Origin: Spodoptera frugiperda
Lineage: Eukaryota > Arthropoda > Insecta > Lepidoptera > Noctuidae
Length of the DNA stretch: 64,000 nt
Assembly (NCBI RefSeq): GCF_023101765.2
Contig: NC_064215.1
Coordinates: 3,534,001 to 3,598,000, forward strand
Reading direction: 5' to 3'
Shown here: piece by piece, positions 1 to 11,055 of the stretch
How the letters are laid out: each line of letters starts with the position of its first letter
How positions within the stretch are numbered: the first letter of the stretch is position 1
Program-made: the position numbers and the translations under genes
Notes under the pieces: generated by a model
Seen by the model: the letters and a program-made list of their open reading frames with translations, nothing else
Database searches by the model: none
Told to the model about the DNA's origin: nothing

Positions 1-784
1 CTGGTTTGCAATCTTTAGCGTTTTTGTTAGCGTTATATTTCGTATGGAAATTAGGTTTAATAGCGGTATATTGCCTGTCAGTTGATTGACAACTTTTTTC
101 TTTGCTTTATTTTTATTAGGGACTTTTATATGATTAACAACTTAAAATAAATCAGATAGGCGGAACAGGCTTTAAATGTTTTGAAAATATACATGATAAT
201 GTTTGGTATTCAAATACTTCTTAATGACATTTTTAACACACCGCTTCAGCCATTTAAATTTGAACCTTAAATCGTATATGGTATGATATATGTATTTCAT
301 AACGTCAATACAAAAAGGCAGTCAGCGCGCTGCCAGCACGCTTGCACCTTTTTGTTTGATTTTGTGTTGTTTCCACGAAACGCGGTGCCGAAGCCGAGCT
401 GGAGTCGAGTCGGAATCGCGCTTGTTAAGTGTGTTATGTCACTTAAGTCAGTTTATTTTCGTTGACAGATTTTAATTATTAGCAGTAGAGAGTAAAAACG
501 ATGAGTAGGTAGGTATTAATAGGTAACATTCTGAGTATTCTAATTATATCAAAATTAATTTTAGCCAGATAGGTAATACATACTTTGAACTAGTTTTAGC
601 CAGATTGTTTCGTGTTCAGTTTCGTCCTGTCATTTTGGAATGCTTTTCAGTATCCGTAATGGTCATTCCGGGAATTGGTATTTCAATATCGTACATGTAG
701 TTCTTATTGTTAGGTACTAGTTGTTGACATCCACTCCCAGGTTATGGAGAATTTTAATAAACTTCTCGGCTATTTTTGTCGCCT
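1..784. other. No gene recognised; GC-richer patch at 310-430
   Basis: Mostly AT-rich sequence with no coding signal I trust. A GC-richer patch at about 310-430 is followed by TCAGT at 448-452, which matches the arthropod initiator core. It could be a promoter or first exon of a plus-strand gene, but no TATA box, splice donor or coding exon supports this. The short open frames across it have no recognisable protein content. Confidence 0.3.
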
Positions 785-790
785 TCTATT

Positions 791-936
791 CATATAAAAG
801 GCAATTGCTGTTCGTTAGTCTAACTGCTAACTTGAGAACGGCTGGACTGACTTGGCAAATTTTGGTCTTGAATTATTTGTAAGCCGGACTTACGAAGAAA
901 GGTTTAAAAGGTGAGAAAATAATGTTTGTGGCGATA
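791..936 (+). repeat. Degraded mini-Helitron-like repeat copy
   Basis: This stretch resembles the short element at 59,357-59,523, read on the opposite strand there. Shared blocks include CAATTGCTGTTCGTTAGTCT near the start and GGTTTAAAAGGTGAGAAA near the end. The 3' terminus (hairpin and CTAG) of the better copy is not preserved here, so this is an old or truncated copy. The boundaries are where the similarity fades. Confidence 0.55.
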
Positions 937-1222
937 CTACTACTCTGTTCTGCACATAGCTACACCACTCGCAACTATCTATGGCACACATTCATAGCAC
1001 GCATCTCTCCATATAAATATAAATAATATATATTATCTTAAAAACCGTTTCTACCTACTAGTGCTAAGCTATAGCTACACCATTACAATGGTGAAGCTGT
1101 GTTTGTGTTATAATGGCCAATCCTGTTCATTGATATGTACCAATGAATAGGATTTGTGGATACCAAACGCATCTACAGCAACTTAGCATATGACATCTGT
1201 GGTGAAAAAGCACCCTTACACA
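937..1222. repeat. Diverged copy of the GATGTGCTATG terminal-inverted-repeat MITE
   Basis: The right end carries CATCTGTGGTGAAAAAGCAC followed by CCTTACAC, the same terminal motif as the complete element at 60,002-60,292. The interior has the characteristic CACATAGCTACACCACTCGC-like blocks. The left end is not recognisable. Non-coding, non-autonomous DNA-transposon relic. Confidence 0.5.
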
Positions 1223-1527
1223 AGACTCAAAACTTGAAACAATGTATTGTTATCTATATTTAACATAAAAGAAAAACTTAACTTGTGGAACTGTAGAAGT
1301 GAAAGGGTGTCATGACCCATATATGTGGTTACTGGTTAGGTATCCTGCCCGTTGACCCGCTCCTAGGACAATACAGGCTTTGTAGACGTTACCTACTAAT
1401 ATTAAATATGTGGTGTATGTTTGTGCGTCCATTCTAATATGATGAATATGGTGGTTCGTCCTTATAACTGGAATATAGAAATGGTTTTTTTTAAACAATG
1501 ATGCTTGTTTTTTGCTTTATAATTAAG

Positions 1528-1840
1528 TAGGTATAGTCGATACTCGTTAATTGGAAATTCATGGGACTCAGCAAATATTTCGAAATATCGAATGTTCAGT
1601 ATATCAAATGTTACAATTTTTTTACATCTGCAAATTTGTTTTTCTCTATACAACTTCGATAAATTCGAATTAACGAGTCTTTAACGTAAGTAGCAATAAA
1701 TTTTCCGTTTGAATTACCAAGTACACAAAAATGAATTGATTTAGTTCGCGATATAGAGAGATTTTGATTAATTCGAATTATCGAGAAATTTGAATTAACG
1801 AGAGTCCAAAAAATTCGAATTATCGCAGATTTTAATTAAA
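1528..1840. repeat. Possible Tc1/mariner-pogo-like MITE with TTCGAATTATCGA motifs
   Basis: TCGAATTAACGAG- and TTCGAATTATCGAG-like words recur in both orientations between about 1,530 and 1,830 (for example near 1,660, 1,775 and 1,820). I associate this composition with degraded pogo/Tigger-type non-autonomous elements. No clean inverted termini or TA duplication can be assigned. It could also be chance AT-rich repetition. Confidence 0.3.
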
Positions 1841-3240
1841 ATATGATTGAGAGTATTTAATTTTCAAAAACGTTGAAAATTCACACGCTATTGTTTTCTG
1901 ATTTATTTAGGTTTAAAAATGCCTTCAGCCATTTCTAACAACTTTCGCCATCATTTTGTGGACACACGGCTTAAATAAGCCAAACCGAGTCTAACAACTA
2001 GTGAGTTAATATATGAAATCCTTTGAAACACTAAAATAGATACCTCGCTACATTGTCTGGTCATTAATTTAATCCAATGACTTTTCCCTATCTAGGATGC
2101 CTATATTTAAACTGCGTGGGCTAAGCTCTCTATTTGTATGGGGTGAAATAAAAGTGTTAAGTTGTTCAATAATGGGTTTATAATGTCAGATTTTTATAGA
2201 AATTCTATAGCGTTTTGTTTCCACAGTTTTATTTTTAGTATTTCTTTTTTGTCCGAATAGTTGCTTTGTTGCAAACAAGACTTGAGTTTGGAATTGTTAT
2301 TGCCACGTATTTCGGAATATTACCTACATATATAGTATAAAATTACTACTATTTTTTATGGTAGAAGCTGATGTTAAGCAATCGTCGTCACCCATAGGTA
2401 CCTGAAAGATTAGGAAAGAGATAATAGGGCATTTTCCTCGTAGATATGACGTATTTGCTCCTACTCCTAAACTTTAATTCGTTTTATTCAAGTATTGTGA
2501 TCTTACAAAATAATATGTGTCTAATATTTTCTCATTACCTAACTAACGGACTGAATAGATTTTAAACTTTCATACCCCGTTATAATCCCTATTGTATAAA
2601 TTACTTAGTTTCTCTTAAATATTAACCTTACTAGGTACCTACACCAGTACATAATATCATCTTTATATACCGTATAAATAAGTTTATACATGATCAAATA
2701 TATATTATCCAGCACTAGTAACTATCACATACGTATATCAGTATCAGTATTACATAAAACGTACCTAACACTCAAAGCATTATAACAACTAGAAACAACC
2801 AAAAATCTACATACCGTTAACAGTACAAATCACTTTAGAATTCGATGTTCCAACAAAAGTCGCGTTCTCTGCGGTTACTTATAGGCTATAAAACATAAAC
2901 AACGTTAACAGTCACATGGCAACCCTTTCTGGTCGGGAAACACATAAAACCAATGTTGCCAGCCTTTTCCTTGTTCAGCGACTATCAAGGCGAAGGCCAT
3001 GCTATCAATTTGCTGTCAATTTCCCCCGATACTGGCCGATCTCTCGATAAACCAATCAAATAATTGATAAACGCATCATCTGTGACGTAATCGGTTTCGT
3101 CAATCTCGAAAAATTGACGCTAAATTGTGTAATCTGTTGTTGAAACTAGCTCGTATCGTTGATTTTAGTAGTTTATAAATAGTATGGTATCGTAAAGGTA
3201 GTTTAGTTCTCGTAGATTTTTTAGAGTTGCATTATGCTTT
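1841..3240. other. Non-coding stretch, no gene recognised
   Basis: I see no exon-like segment with flanking splice sites. A short fragment at about 2,350-2,405 (TTTTTTATGGTAGAAGC, then AAGCAATCGTCG) resembles the start of the dispersed repeat that is better preserved at 9,520-9,785. The segment at 2,900-3,140 is less AT-rich and looks unique, but it carries no open frame of note. Confidence 0.4.
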
Positions 3241-3244
3241 CATT

Positions 3245-3422
3245 TCACAAAGATCAGATTTTCGAAAATTACACCTAAAATTAACACGGGGTCTGAAATT
3301 GTGCCCAGTATATGGACACAAATTGTAAAAACTGGGTTTACATTACATAGCCTGAGAATTATGTGCCCCAATGTGCACCTCTGCCTACACCTTCGGAGAA
3401 AAAAAGCGTGCCATTGCGTTTC
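3245..3422 (+). repeat. tRNA-derived SINE, 3' part
   Basis: Body and 3' end of the common SINE family of this window: GAAATTGTGCCCAGTATATGG, a GGGTTTACATTACATAG block, and a diverged CTTCGGAG..AAAGCGTG end. The tRNA-like head with A and B boxes is missing, as in 5'-truncated copies. Confidence 0.75.
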
Positions 3423-4361
3423 ACACATTTTAATTGGTTGAGCAGTTTAATTGAAATGTGCTTATAAAAGCTAGCTGCATGATACCTGCGGCTTCGTTTG
3501 CAAGAGATATAAGAATGTTACCATAAAATCAACCTGTTGCATAGACAATGAATGCATTTTTTATCTATAAGAATCAGGTCAGATACATAAATAATAATAA
3601 ATAATTTATTACCAGCTCAATGTATACATTTTCCACTTTACACAATGTCAACAGCACTAGGCTCAGCCTGTATCGCAGCTATCAAACATGAACCATGGCT
3701 CGGCTAATGAACACAAGACCTTTTCAAGCTAAACCAATAATTTATGAAACAAACCCTTTATTATATTACTACAGATTTACAACTGCGTAATTTAAATCAA
3801 GTTTTCCCCCATTAAAACCATAACTTGTTTTGTTGAAATGTAAATTCATTTAATAATGAATGTTTCTAAGCACGAGGTACGAAGTTTACGTAAAAGCTAG
3901 AACATGCCTGTACAAAGTTACTTAAGTAAGTTACTTAATTCAAAATGTTCTTACTTCCTGCTTAAACTCAAAGTTAAGGAAACAACTAATAGAAAAATAT
4001 CTACCTACCGAGACTTACTTCATAAAAATAACGCCAGTATACAGTACACTCACGTGATTTTAATTTTAATTAGTAAGCGTGCATGAAAAATTAGCACTAA
4101 AAAGGATTAAAACTCTAGTCGTTTCTGAGTTTTGCACTTGTAACACATTTTAACATGATAGGTAAACAAAATAAATTAGGAATGAGAGGATTCTGAGATT
4201 TTCTTCCCACTTTTATTTAATTAATTAAATTTTCAATTTTTTGTTTAAAAAAAATTTGCCCCACGAACATACAAGTTCACATTACACCCAGACCCAAAAC
4301 AACAAGTTGTCACACAATGAGTTGCTCCGTGCAGTTGCCTAGCCACCGCGCCAATCGTGCA
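3423..4361. other. Non-coding stretch, nothing recognised
   Basis: AT-rich sequence without recognisable exon, RNA gene or repeat. The open frame at 3,904-4,086 has no signal peptide, splice context or familiar motif, and I do not treat it as a gene. Confidence 0.35.
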
Positions 4362-4440
4362 GTCAACGCGGTATCAATGGTCGGTGACGATTGCTTACCA
4401 TCAAGTGATCTGTCAGCTCGTTTACCTTCTCCCATAAAAA
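4362..4440 (-). repeat. Fragment of the dispersed GGTAAGCAATCG repeat
   Basis: Reads CGATTGCTTACCATCAAGTG, then GTCAGCTCGTTTACC and CCCATAAAAA. This is the end of a dispersed lepidopteran-type repeat seen complete at 34,110-34,492 and 61,050-61,362 in the same orientation. Confidence 0.6.
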
Positions 4441-4560
4441 TAATCCTCCCTATATCAACATAACACCACAGTTCAAGCCCTAGTACTTCGGTATTGGTTG
4501 ATTTGACAGGAAACACGCTTGTGTAACCTGAATTAACGCTCCATCAATTAGGATATCTAC

Positions 4561-4667
4561 AGATAGATCTGATCTGGAACCTAGGATTTAGGACATAGGA
4601 CACAAATTAGTACAGCTAGCCACCAGATAGATCTAATCTAGAAGCTAGAATATAGGACACATAACAG
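4561..4667. repeat. Imperfect direct duplication, about 64-bp unit
   Basis: AGATAGATCT begins at 4,561 and again at 4,625. In both copies it is followed by (G/A)ATCT(G/A)GAA, then a TAGGACACA-type word. A short local duplication with no assigned function. Confidence 0.5.
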
Positions 4668-5071
4668 ATGGCACATATGTGAAGAGCTAAGAAGCTTATG
4701 TTGCATCCGATTTGGAAACCGAACGTGAAATAGTAACCTTTGTCTCTTGTGCAGCTTGGTTTGATGAGTGATCACTTGAATCGCAATCCTCGTGTAATGC
4801 AAACGTAAAGCAACAGTTTTTAATAAGGTGACCCTTAAACTGTTGGTCGCTTTAGTTGTACGAAAAAACCTTGTCCAACCAAATTAATGATAGGTTATAA
4901 ACGCGCCAATCATTTGTAAAAAATCAACTACAGTACCTCCAGGATATTTTTCTCGTTATTTTCCATAAGAATCCAAACTTATTTCTGTCGTGTATCGGAA
5001 AATAAATAATACGGGAATTAGGTTTTCACAATACGCCATCAGAAGAAGACAAAAAAATAACCCAAATAGTA

Positions 5072-5280
5072 GTAGTAGGCTTGCAGGGGTTAGGAATTTA
5101 AGGCTTGTTAGGGAATCGAGGATTGGGAAGATTGGGAAGGAGCTCCGGTAACCTCACTCACACAACTAAACACAACGCAAGTGATGTTTCACGTCAGTTT
5201 TCTGTGAGGCTGTGGTATCACTCCGGTCGAGCCAACTCATTCGTGCCGAAGCATGGCTCGCCCACACTTACTCGTAAAAT
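5072..5280 (+). repeat. Dispersed repeat (CGTCGGTTTTCTGTGAGGC family)
   Basis: Contains GGGGTTAGGAATTTAAGG, GGGAAGATTGGGAAGG, CGGTAACCTCACTCACACAA and the end block TCACTCCGGTCGAGCC..GCCGAAGCATGGCTC. The same order of blocks recurs at 9,520-9,785 and 19,655-19,848 (+), and at 21,745-21,906, 34,110-34,492 and 61,050-61,362 (-). No coding capacity. The class (LINE tail or non-autonomous DNA element) is not clear to me. Confidence 0.75.
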
Positions 5281-5511
5281 TCATTTTGTGAAATGCATCG
5301 AAGCTACAAATTAGGAATACCTTTGTTACGGAGCGTGTTACTAAATTGAACGTGTACAAAGGATTCCCGTTTCACTAATAGAAGGAAAAGCGACACAACC
5401 AAGCAACGGTATGGGGAACGAAAAACGTACAAAACTCCTTCTTTGTAAAATTGTTCGTGAATCTGTTTTATTATACACGTAGTTTTATTTTTAACTGTCT
5501 GCCTGCTTTAA

Positions 5512-5800
5512 GTGATTGCCTCGTGCGTCGAGTGGTCGCAAGTGTGACAAGGGGGTCTTGGGTTCGATACCCGGGTCGGGCAAAGTATTACTGGACTTTT
5601 TTCGGTTTTTCGATGATTTCTAAGCAGTAGCACGGAGTCTGAAATTGTGTCCAGTATATGGCAATAGGCTTACTTGGGACTTATAACACAAATGGTGAAA
5701 TGTGGGTGTACATTGCATAGCGGCATTACGTCGTAAGTCGTTATGAGCACCTCTGTCTATCCCTTCGGAGATAAAAGGCGTGACGTTGCTTGTATTGTTA
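5512..5800 (+). repeat. tRNA-derived SINE, near full length
   Basis: The head shows an A-box-like CGTCGAGTGGTCGC and a B box GGTTCGATACC, then CCGGGTCGGGCAAAGTATTA. The body has CAGTATATGGCAATAGGC and GGGTGTACATTGCATAGCGG, and the tail TATCCCTTCGGAGATAAAAGG. This is an RNA polymerase III-type retroposon with no protein. The head is a SINE promoter, not a functional tRNA gene: the rest of the cloverleaf is not there. Confidence 0.85.
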
Positions 5801-6339
5801 ATTTAATTTTAATTGAAAAAAAATACGAATGTGTTATCTTTTTAAATTATTTTTACATTGCTTCCAGTTTGTGCTTACAAACTGAAAGTATAGTTTTGTT
5901 AATATTGCTTCTAGAGTTTGGAATTACAGTTTATTAAACCAATAAATTACGGAATATTACAAACTGATAAGGAGAAATAACATGTATATATGAACCATGT
6001 GCAATATTCCGAAGAAGCTAGTACTAATAAATTCCAAGAAAATATATAAGGCTCGTTGAAATACGAACATCAATATGCGTGATGAATGTTTTTTAATATA
6101 CGGATATTATTCACGTACACTTGATACTTTATTTCTCTTAGATAGGATTGAAACTCGGAGACTGATTGTCTTGCATATTGTAGCAGGTTATGGCGTCGTT
6201 TTTGGCATGCTCTCAAATAATGTTGAGACATGTGGTAGGATTGTGGTAGAAATAGATGGTGGTGTAAAAAAAATATTAGCGGCCCTAGCAGGCTTTTGTT
6301 TCATTATTGGATGAATTATCTCATGTATTACATCTAATA
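5801..6339. other. Non-coding stretch, nothing recognised
   Basis: AT-rich DNA between repeats. An 80-codon open frame at 6,075-6,314 has no domain or splice context that I recognise. Confidence 0.3.
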
Positions 6340-6500
6340 ATTTTATTATAAGTTTCGTGAGACGTACTAAATTAGGAGTAGCAGCACAAAAATCGCCGCG
6401 TCGTGTGTCGCGGACTGTTGCTCATGAATATAAACCTCTAGCATAGCTTGAAACTAGTCGAGTTCCTCGTCAAACAGTTACGTGAGTAAGCCGATCGATA
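6340..6500 (+). repeat. MITE-like repeat (GCTTGAAACTAGTCGAG family)
   Basis: Contains GAGACGTACTAAATTAGGAG, CTCATGAATATAAACCTCTA, then GCTTGAAACTAGTCGAG and CAAACAGTTACGTGAGTAAG. Related copies lie at 33,455-33,605 (opposite orientation) and 48,700-48,830. The ACGTGAGTAA(A/G) end is shared with the TTAA-flanked MITEs at 8,341 and 25,059. The group therefore looks like one superfamily of non-autonomous DNA elements. Confidence 0.55.
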
Positions 6501-7059
6501 ACATAATAATCAATGTATTTCATCTACTCATATATTTAATTATCTCATAAAAATACACATCTTAATAATATTAAGTAGTTTAGCACTTTATTAAATGAGA
6601 TATCATACGAAAAAGCTAAAATCTCTATACACAACAAAATGATTAAGACCAAGGAACCAAGGAATGTTTGAAATTTACACTCGAGAGCGATTACTCTTAC
6701 GAACAATTTTCCGGGCGAAGTGTAACAAATAAATCCGTATTACAGAACACCGTGTACACACGAAAATTATATTCGCACCTTAACGTAATCCCGCCGAGAG
6801 GAGCTGTAAAATTAAAATGTACTTAAGATTTTGTGTGATAAAATCCAAAATTCAATGGCAAGTTTTTATACTAGCCACTCATCACTGGTTTTGCGTTAAT
6901 ATCCAGGATACTTGGAAAGGTGAAGCCTTTACGTACCACTCCAGTACGTGATCTATTTCTGAACAAAATGTCGTCAATATCTGTGCATCCGTATTTGCGT
7001 AATGCATTTACAAACATACAGACAGATAGTGTATTATTATTGAAATTTGTTAACATATT
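6501..7059. other. Non-coding stretch; frames open on both strands at 6,871-7,126
   Basis: A stretch at about 6,870-7,120 is open on both strands (79 codons minus, 68 codons plus). Neither translation shows a motif I recognise. The right end merges into a MITE end at 7,060. It may be the interior of a larger, degraded DNA transposon. Confidence 0.3.
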
Positions 7060-7079
7060 AATAATATTAACAAAAAATC

Positions 7080-7144
7080 TAGTATGGAAACTAGTAGAGC
7101 TTTTCTCCATTAATGTACGTGAGTAAACCGTGATTTTTAGTTAA
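7080..7144 (+). repeat. Right end of the TTAA-type MITE
   Basis: GGAAACTAGTAGAGCTTTTC, then TACGTGAGTAAACCGTGATT and TTTAGTTAA. This is the same terminal sequence as the right ends of the elements at 8,341-8,513 and 25,059-25,211. The matching left end is not present nearby. Confidence 0.6.
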
Positions 7145-8340
7145 TTTAGTGCATACGATAATTATTGAGACATACTAAATTAACTGTTGTAATAATTGTT
7201 ATATTAATTAATATTTTTTCGCTAATAACTGTAGATAATGTATACCAGTATGTCTATTATATTTTATTACGTGTATACAATAGATAGACGGCGGGACGGT
7301 AGAGGTGACGTGAAAAGTTTTTGTATTATGATCCCGGAGTTATGTCACTTTGTAAACCGATACCTCTGTTCTGGCTTTATTAAAGTTTTCAACATTAACC
7401 CTGCGGTCCTCAGTGTCACCCAGTCTCTTGTTACTCGCAAATAAATATAGAACGTTGTAGGTTAGATTTTTTCGAGATAAATCGCTCTTAAGTAGTCTGC
7501 TAGATTAGGCCGCGTCAAAACGGCCTCTCGGGTCCCATTTATACAATTATTTATGACTTAGCTTAGTAAGGGAGTTTGTTATCTATTAGTTACTGTTCCT
7601 GTGCGTATTATGAACATTCTCGATGTATCTCCCATCTCTCCTATGCTGTCTAGTTTGTAGGATACTATTCCAGCAAAAACATTAGTTTTATTTAGTGCTT
7701 AAGACTTAGCGACCTTTTAGGTTGAAGACAATATGTATAACTGGCGTTAAGTAAATATTCTTTAAAAATACTTATGAATGATGAGTGATGATTCCGTCTA
7801 AAGTATAGTATTACAAAATAGATTTATACAGTTGTAATCAGATTAAAATCAAAACAAATAAACGTAAAACGACGCGTCATCGCCATCGCAATTACCAAAC
7901 ACTATAGAAAGCAATTTGGGGCCACTAGATCCGCGATACGGCGCAAAACAAACTACGAGGGATTAAAGCTAAATAGTCCCGTATATCGTCCGGCTCGGTC
8001 CGGTTCGGTCCGGCCTACACTTGTTACAACCGATACCGGTTTATTGCTTCTGTTGTCCGGTCAACTGTAACAACTAAAATCACGATTCCCGTTACGTGTA
8101 CCGTGTGATAACATATGCGCATAAAATGAAAAATAGCGATTCATTGTACAACAATATTGGTGCGCAAAAAATGTATGGAACTTTTTTTGTTAGGTTTTAT
8201 TGTAGGAAAGCTATGAAAAACAGTTTTTGGCTAAAATAAGGCTACGGCATTTATTTTGATAGCCATTCATGCTTACAGAAAAATAGAACTAACAATAAGA
8301 AGCCGTTATTTTTATAACAACTATTGTAAGACATACTATA
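7145..8340. other. Non-coding stretch; iterated CGGTCCGG words near 7,990
   Basis: No gene recognised. At about 7,985-8,015 the words CCGGCTCGGTCCGG and TTCGGTCCGGCC form a short GC-rich direct repeat next to CGATACCGGT. This could be a regulatory or promoter-proximal patch, but no coding exon is associated. Confidence 0.3.
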
Positions 8341-8513
8341 TTAACTAAAAATCACTTTTTACTTACGTATATTGATGGGGAAATGGCGGCAGTAGACTGT
8401 GCGACGTCGCCGCGTCTGCGCACGCTGCTCATGATGAAGAGTCCCTCTGTGACTCGAAACTAGTAGAGTATTTCTCGATCAATGTACGTGAGTAAACCGT
8501 GATTTTTAGTTAA
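8341..8513. mobile_element. 173-bp TTAA-flanked MITE
   Basis: TTAA at 8,341-8,344 and at 8,510-8,513. The left end reads CTAAAAATCAC..TTTTACTTACGT, and the right end is its inverse, ACGTGAGTAAACC..GTGATTTTTAG. The inner part has GACGTCGCCGCGTCTGCGC and GACTCGAAACTAGTAGAG. Terminal inverted repeats of about 24 bp inside a TTAA target duplication are typical of piggyBac-mobilised elements, although the first terminal base is C rather than the usual CCC run. No coding capacity. Confidence 0.75.
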
Positions 8514-8934
8514 TAAGAAGGTTTTCTCAGCTGAACCACAAATTCACCCAAAAATATGTCATACATAGAGTCGTCATAATAACATTTAACTTTTACTCAT
8601 GTAGCTAGGTACAAATATAGGCTGGTAAACCCTTACCTTGTTGTGTGTGATTTTCAACTTTACCGTTCTGTAATAAAGTTCAAAATCTATTACAGATTAG
8701 AGTAACGTCTGTAGATACATAGTCTACAAAGTAATATTAATTAAGTAAAGCTTGAGTCAATTAAATCAATCCTAGTTGATTCTCATTTCCATGCAAATTC
8801 TACGGGGAACTCACTACTTCCTTCCTCGTTCATATTAGTTGTGAGTTTGTATATAAGTATACTTACCATTTATAGAGAACTTGCTGAAGTTCTGTTTGAA
8901 GGAGAGAATTATTCATAATCTGCATTATCTATAG

Positions 8935-9172
8935 ACTGCTTCGTTGGTAGTTCAATTCCCGGTAAAGCATAACTAGGCTAAAATTTCTTAATAGTAGCAC
9001 GGAGTATCGAATTGTGCCCAGTATATGGCAATAGGCTCACCCCATATTATACGAGACTTATACCACAAATGGTAAAAAGTGGGTCTATATTGTGCAGTGG
9101 CTTTGCGTATCGTAATACGCAGCTCTGCCTATCTGTACTTTTCCCTCTGCGGAGATAAAAAGGCGTGACGAT
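8935..9172 (+). repeat. tRNA-derived SINE, degraded head
   Basis: Body GAATTGTGCCCAGTATATGG, CAATAGGCTCACCCCATATT, then CTCTGCCTATCTG and GCGGAGATAAAAAGGCGTGA. The head keeps only a TTCGTTGGTAGTTCAATTCC remnant of the A/B-box region, with an internal deletion. Confidence 0.8.
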
Positions 9173-9519
9173 ACAATTATTTATAGAGTTTTTAGCATTT
9201 ATCAAATTATAAAGTTACATTAATTTTGTGCTGTGTACTTACCTAATAAGAAGACAGGTCCCTACTCAAATTCTATAAATACATATAAATATCTTTGAAA
9301 TAGGTATACTCATTCTTAATAATATGTAGGAATTAATATTGGTACTATTTTTAAACACATTTTCGTTCTTAGAAAGGGTAGGTTATATTTAGGTTTTAGT
9401 TATAATGAAATTACTAATATAAACTGTAGTTGTTAAAATTAAATAATAAGTTGGAAAGCACATAGTACCTAATTAATGTTTAATTTTGTTCTGTATACGA
9501 GAAGAGACACATACAATTT
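9173..9519. other. Non-coding AT-rich stretch, nothing recognised
   Basis: No exon, RNA gene or repeat that I can name. Confidence 0.3.
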
Positions 9520-9785
9520 TTTTTATGGAACACGTCGGTAAACGATCGTACGTATTACCTGATGATAAGCAATCGAGGCGTTACAAGTGCGTTGCTGGTC
9601 TTTTGGGGGTTAGGAATTTAAGGGTTTGAAATTGACGATTGGAAAAATTGGATACGGGAGGGAGGAGTAATTGGGCCTTGAATCTCACACAACGCAAGCG
9701 TTGTTCCACGTCGGTTTTAGGTGAGACCGTTGTATCACTCCGGTCGAGTCAGCTCATTCGTGCCGAAGCATGACTCTCCCACACT
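9520..9785 (+). repeat. Dispersed repeat (CGTCGGTTTT..GTGAGACC family), near full length
   Basis: Starts with TTTTTTTATGGAACACG and CCTGATGATAAGCAATCGAG. It continues with CAAGTGCGTTGCTGGTC and GGGGGTTAGGAATTTAAGG and ends with TCACTCCGGTCGAGTCAGCT. One of the more complete copies of the family that also sits at 5,072, 19,655, 21,745, 34,110 and 61,050. Confidence 0.75.
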
Positions 9786-10119
9786 TAAAATAGGTAGATC
9801 GTCAATCGTAACAAAATATTTAGATTTGTTCATCTTTTTCGGGAAATAAAGGTGAAATTATGTAAATCATGCCCAAAATGAAATTAATTAGTATATATGT
9901 ACAAGTCCACATAATTATTATTGTAAATATTGAATGAGTTTTGTAAACAAGTAAACAATTTATAAACAGTTGTTTGTTTCGTGTCAGCCCTAATTATGAG
10001 GGCCAAAGAATCATAATTAAAGAGTTGATTTAGGCAAAATTTTTAATAGACTAAATAATGCAATGTTGATGGTATATAATTATAAATTAATATTTTTGAT
10101 TATTAAGATATATTTTTTA
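9786..10119. other. Non-coding AT-rich stretch, nothing recognised
   Basis: No gene or nameable repeat. Confidence 0.3.
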
Positions 10120-10432
10120 TACGAGGCAGTTCGTTAGTCAAGTGGTCGCAAGAGCGACTGTCGGACAAGAGGTCTCGGGTTCGCGTCTCGGGCCGGGCAA
10201 AGTATTACTGGGTAAAACCGAAAATATTCGGATTTTCGATAATTTCTCAGTAATAGCACGGAGTCTGGAATTGTGCCCAGTATATGGCAATAGGCTCACC
10301 CCATATTATATGAACTTAATAACTTATAACACAAATGGTGAAAAGTGGGTGTACAATGTATAGTGGCATTAGGTACCGCAATGTGCATCTCTGCCTACCC
10401 CTTCGGGGATAAAAGGCGTGACTTTGCAGCCA
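10120..10432 (+). repeat. tRNA-derived SINE, full length
   Basis: The head has GTTAGTCAAGTGGTCGCAAG (A box) and CTCGGGTTCGCGTCTCGGGC (B box, with a G where the family usually has A). The body has CTGGAATTGTGCCCAGTATA and GGGTGTACAATGTATAGTGG. The tail is CTACCCCTTCGGGGATAAAA then GGCGTGA. It ends about 35 bp before the 3' tail of the LINE at 10,470. Confidence 0.85.
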
Positions 10433-10483
10433 ACGTTGTATTTTTTTATACTGATAGCATTGTAAACGTAAATGATAATGATA

Positions 10484-10605
10484 AATGATAAATGATATTT
10501 ATTTTGCAAATAGGTTATAAAATAACACTTTTACACGTCAATCTCTTAAATTACTAGATGAGGCCGGCATTTCCTATCCGACTACTCTGAGAAGAAATGC
10601 CGAAA
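10484..10605 (-). repeat. LINE 3'-terminal region with stem-loop
   Basis: This 3'-end segment (CCGGCATTTCCTATCCGACT, CTCTGAGAAGAAATGCC, then AGGTTATAAAATAACAC on the plus strand) is repeated at 58,187-58,303. The GGCATTTC/GAAATGCC arms can form an 8-bp stem. This is probably the part of the RNA recognised by the element's reverse transcriptase, which is inference from position only. Confidence 0.6.
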
Positions 10606-11055
10606 CAAACTCAGAGGTCATAGTCTCTTTTAAAGTCCAGACAAAATCAATTAAAGATGTCGGAGAACCGTGCAAGTTGATTCTGTAGTGGTCTTTTGAG
10701 GAAAGAACCACAGCAGTTTGAGCGGACCTGTTCAGATGGCAGCACGCATGTGTCAGTTTACAATCAGCTCAGCTGACGGCTGTTGCTGAATGATCCGACG
10801 AACAACACCAACCAAAAGAACATTTGGGTAGGCCACACAAATGCTCAAACTGTCAGAATATAATTTACTAAAAATAAAATGACTAGCAAAAGTCTCACAC
10901 GGTCCTCAAACTAACAATTTTAAAAGGAAATATAAAAATATAAAAGGAAAAAAAAATATAAAACAATGTCAAATTAAGTTAATGTCAAATTGTATAAAAA
11001 ATGTAACTATATGTTACAAACATGTCAGCAAGACCTGTGTGGACATTATAGCAGT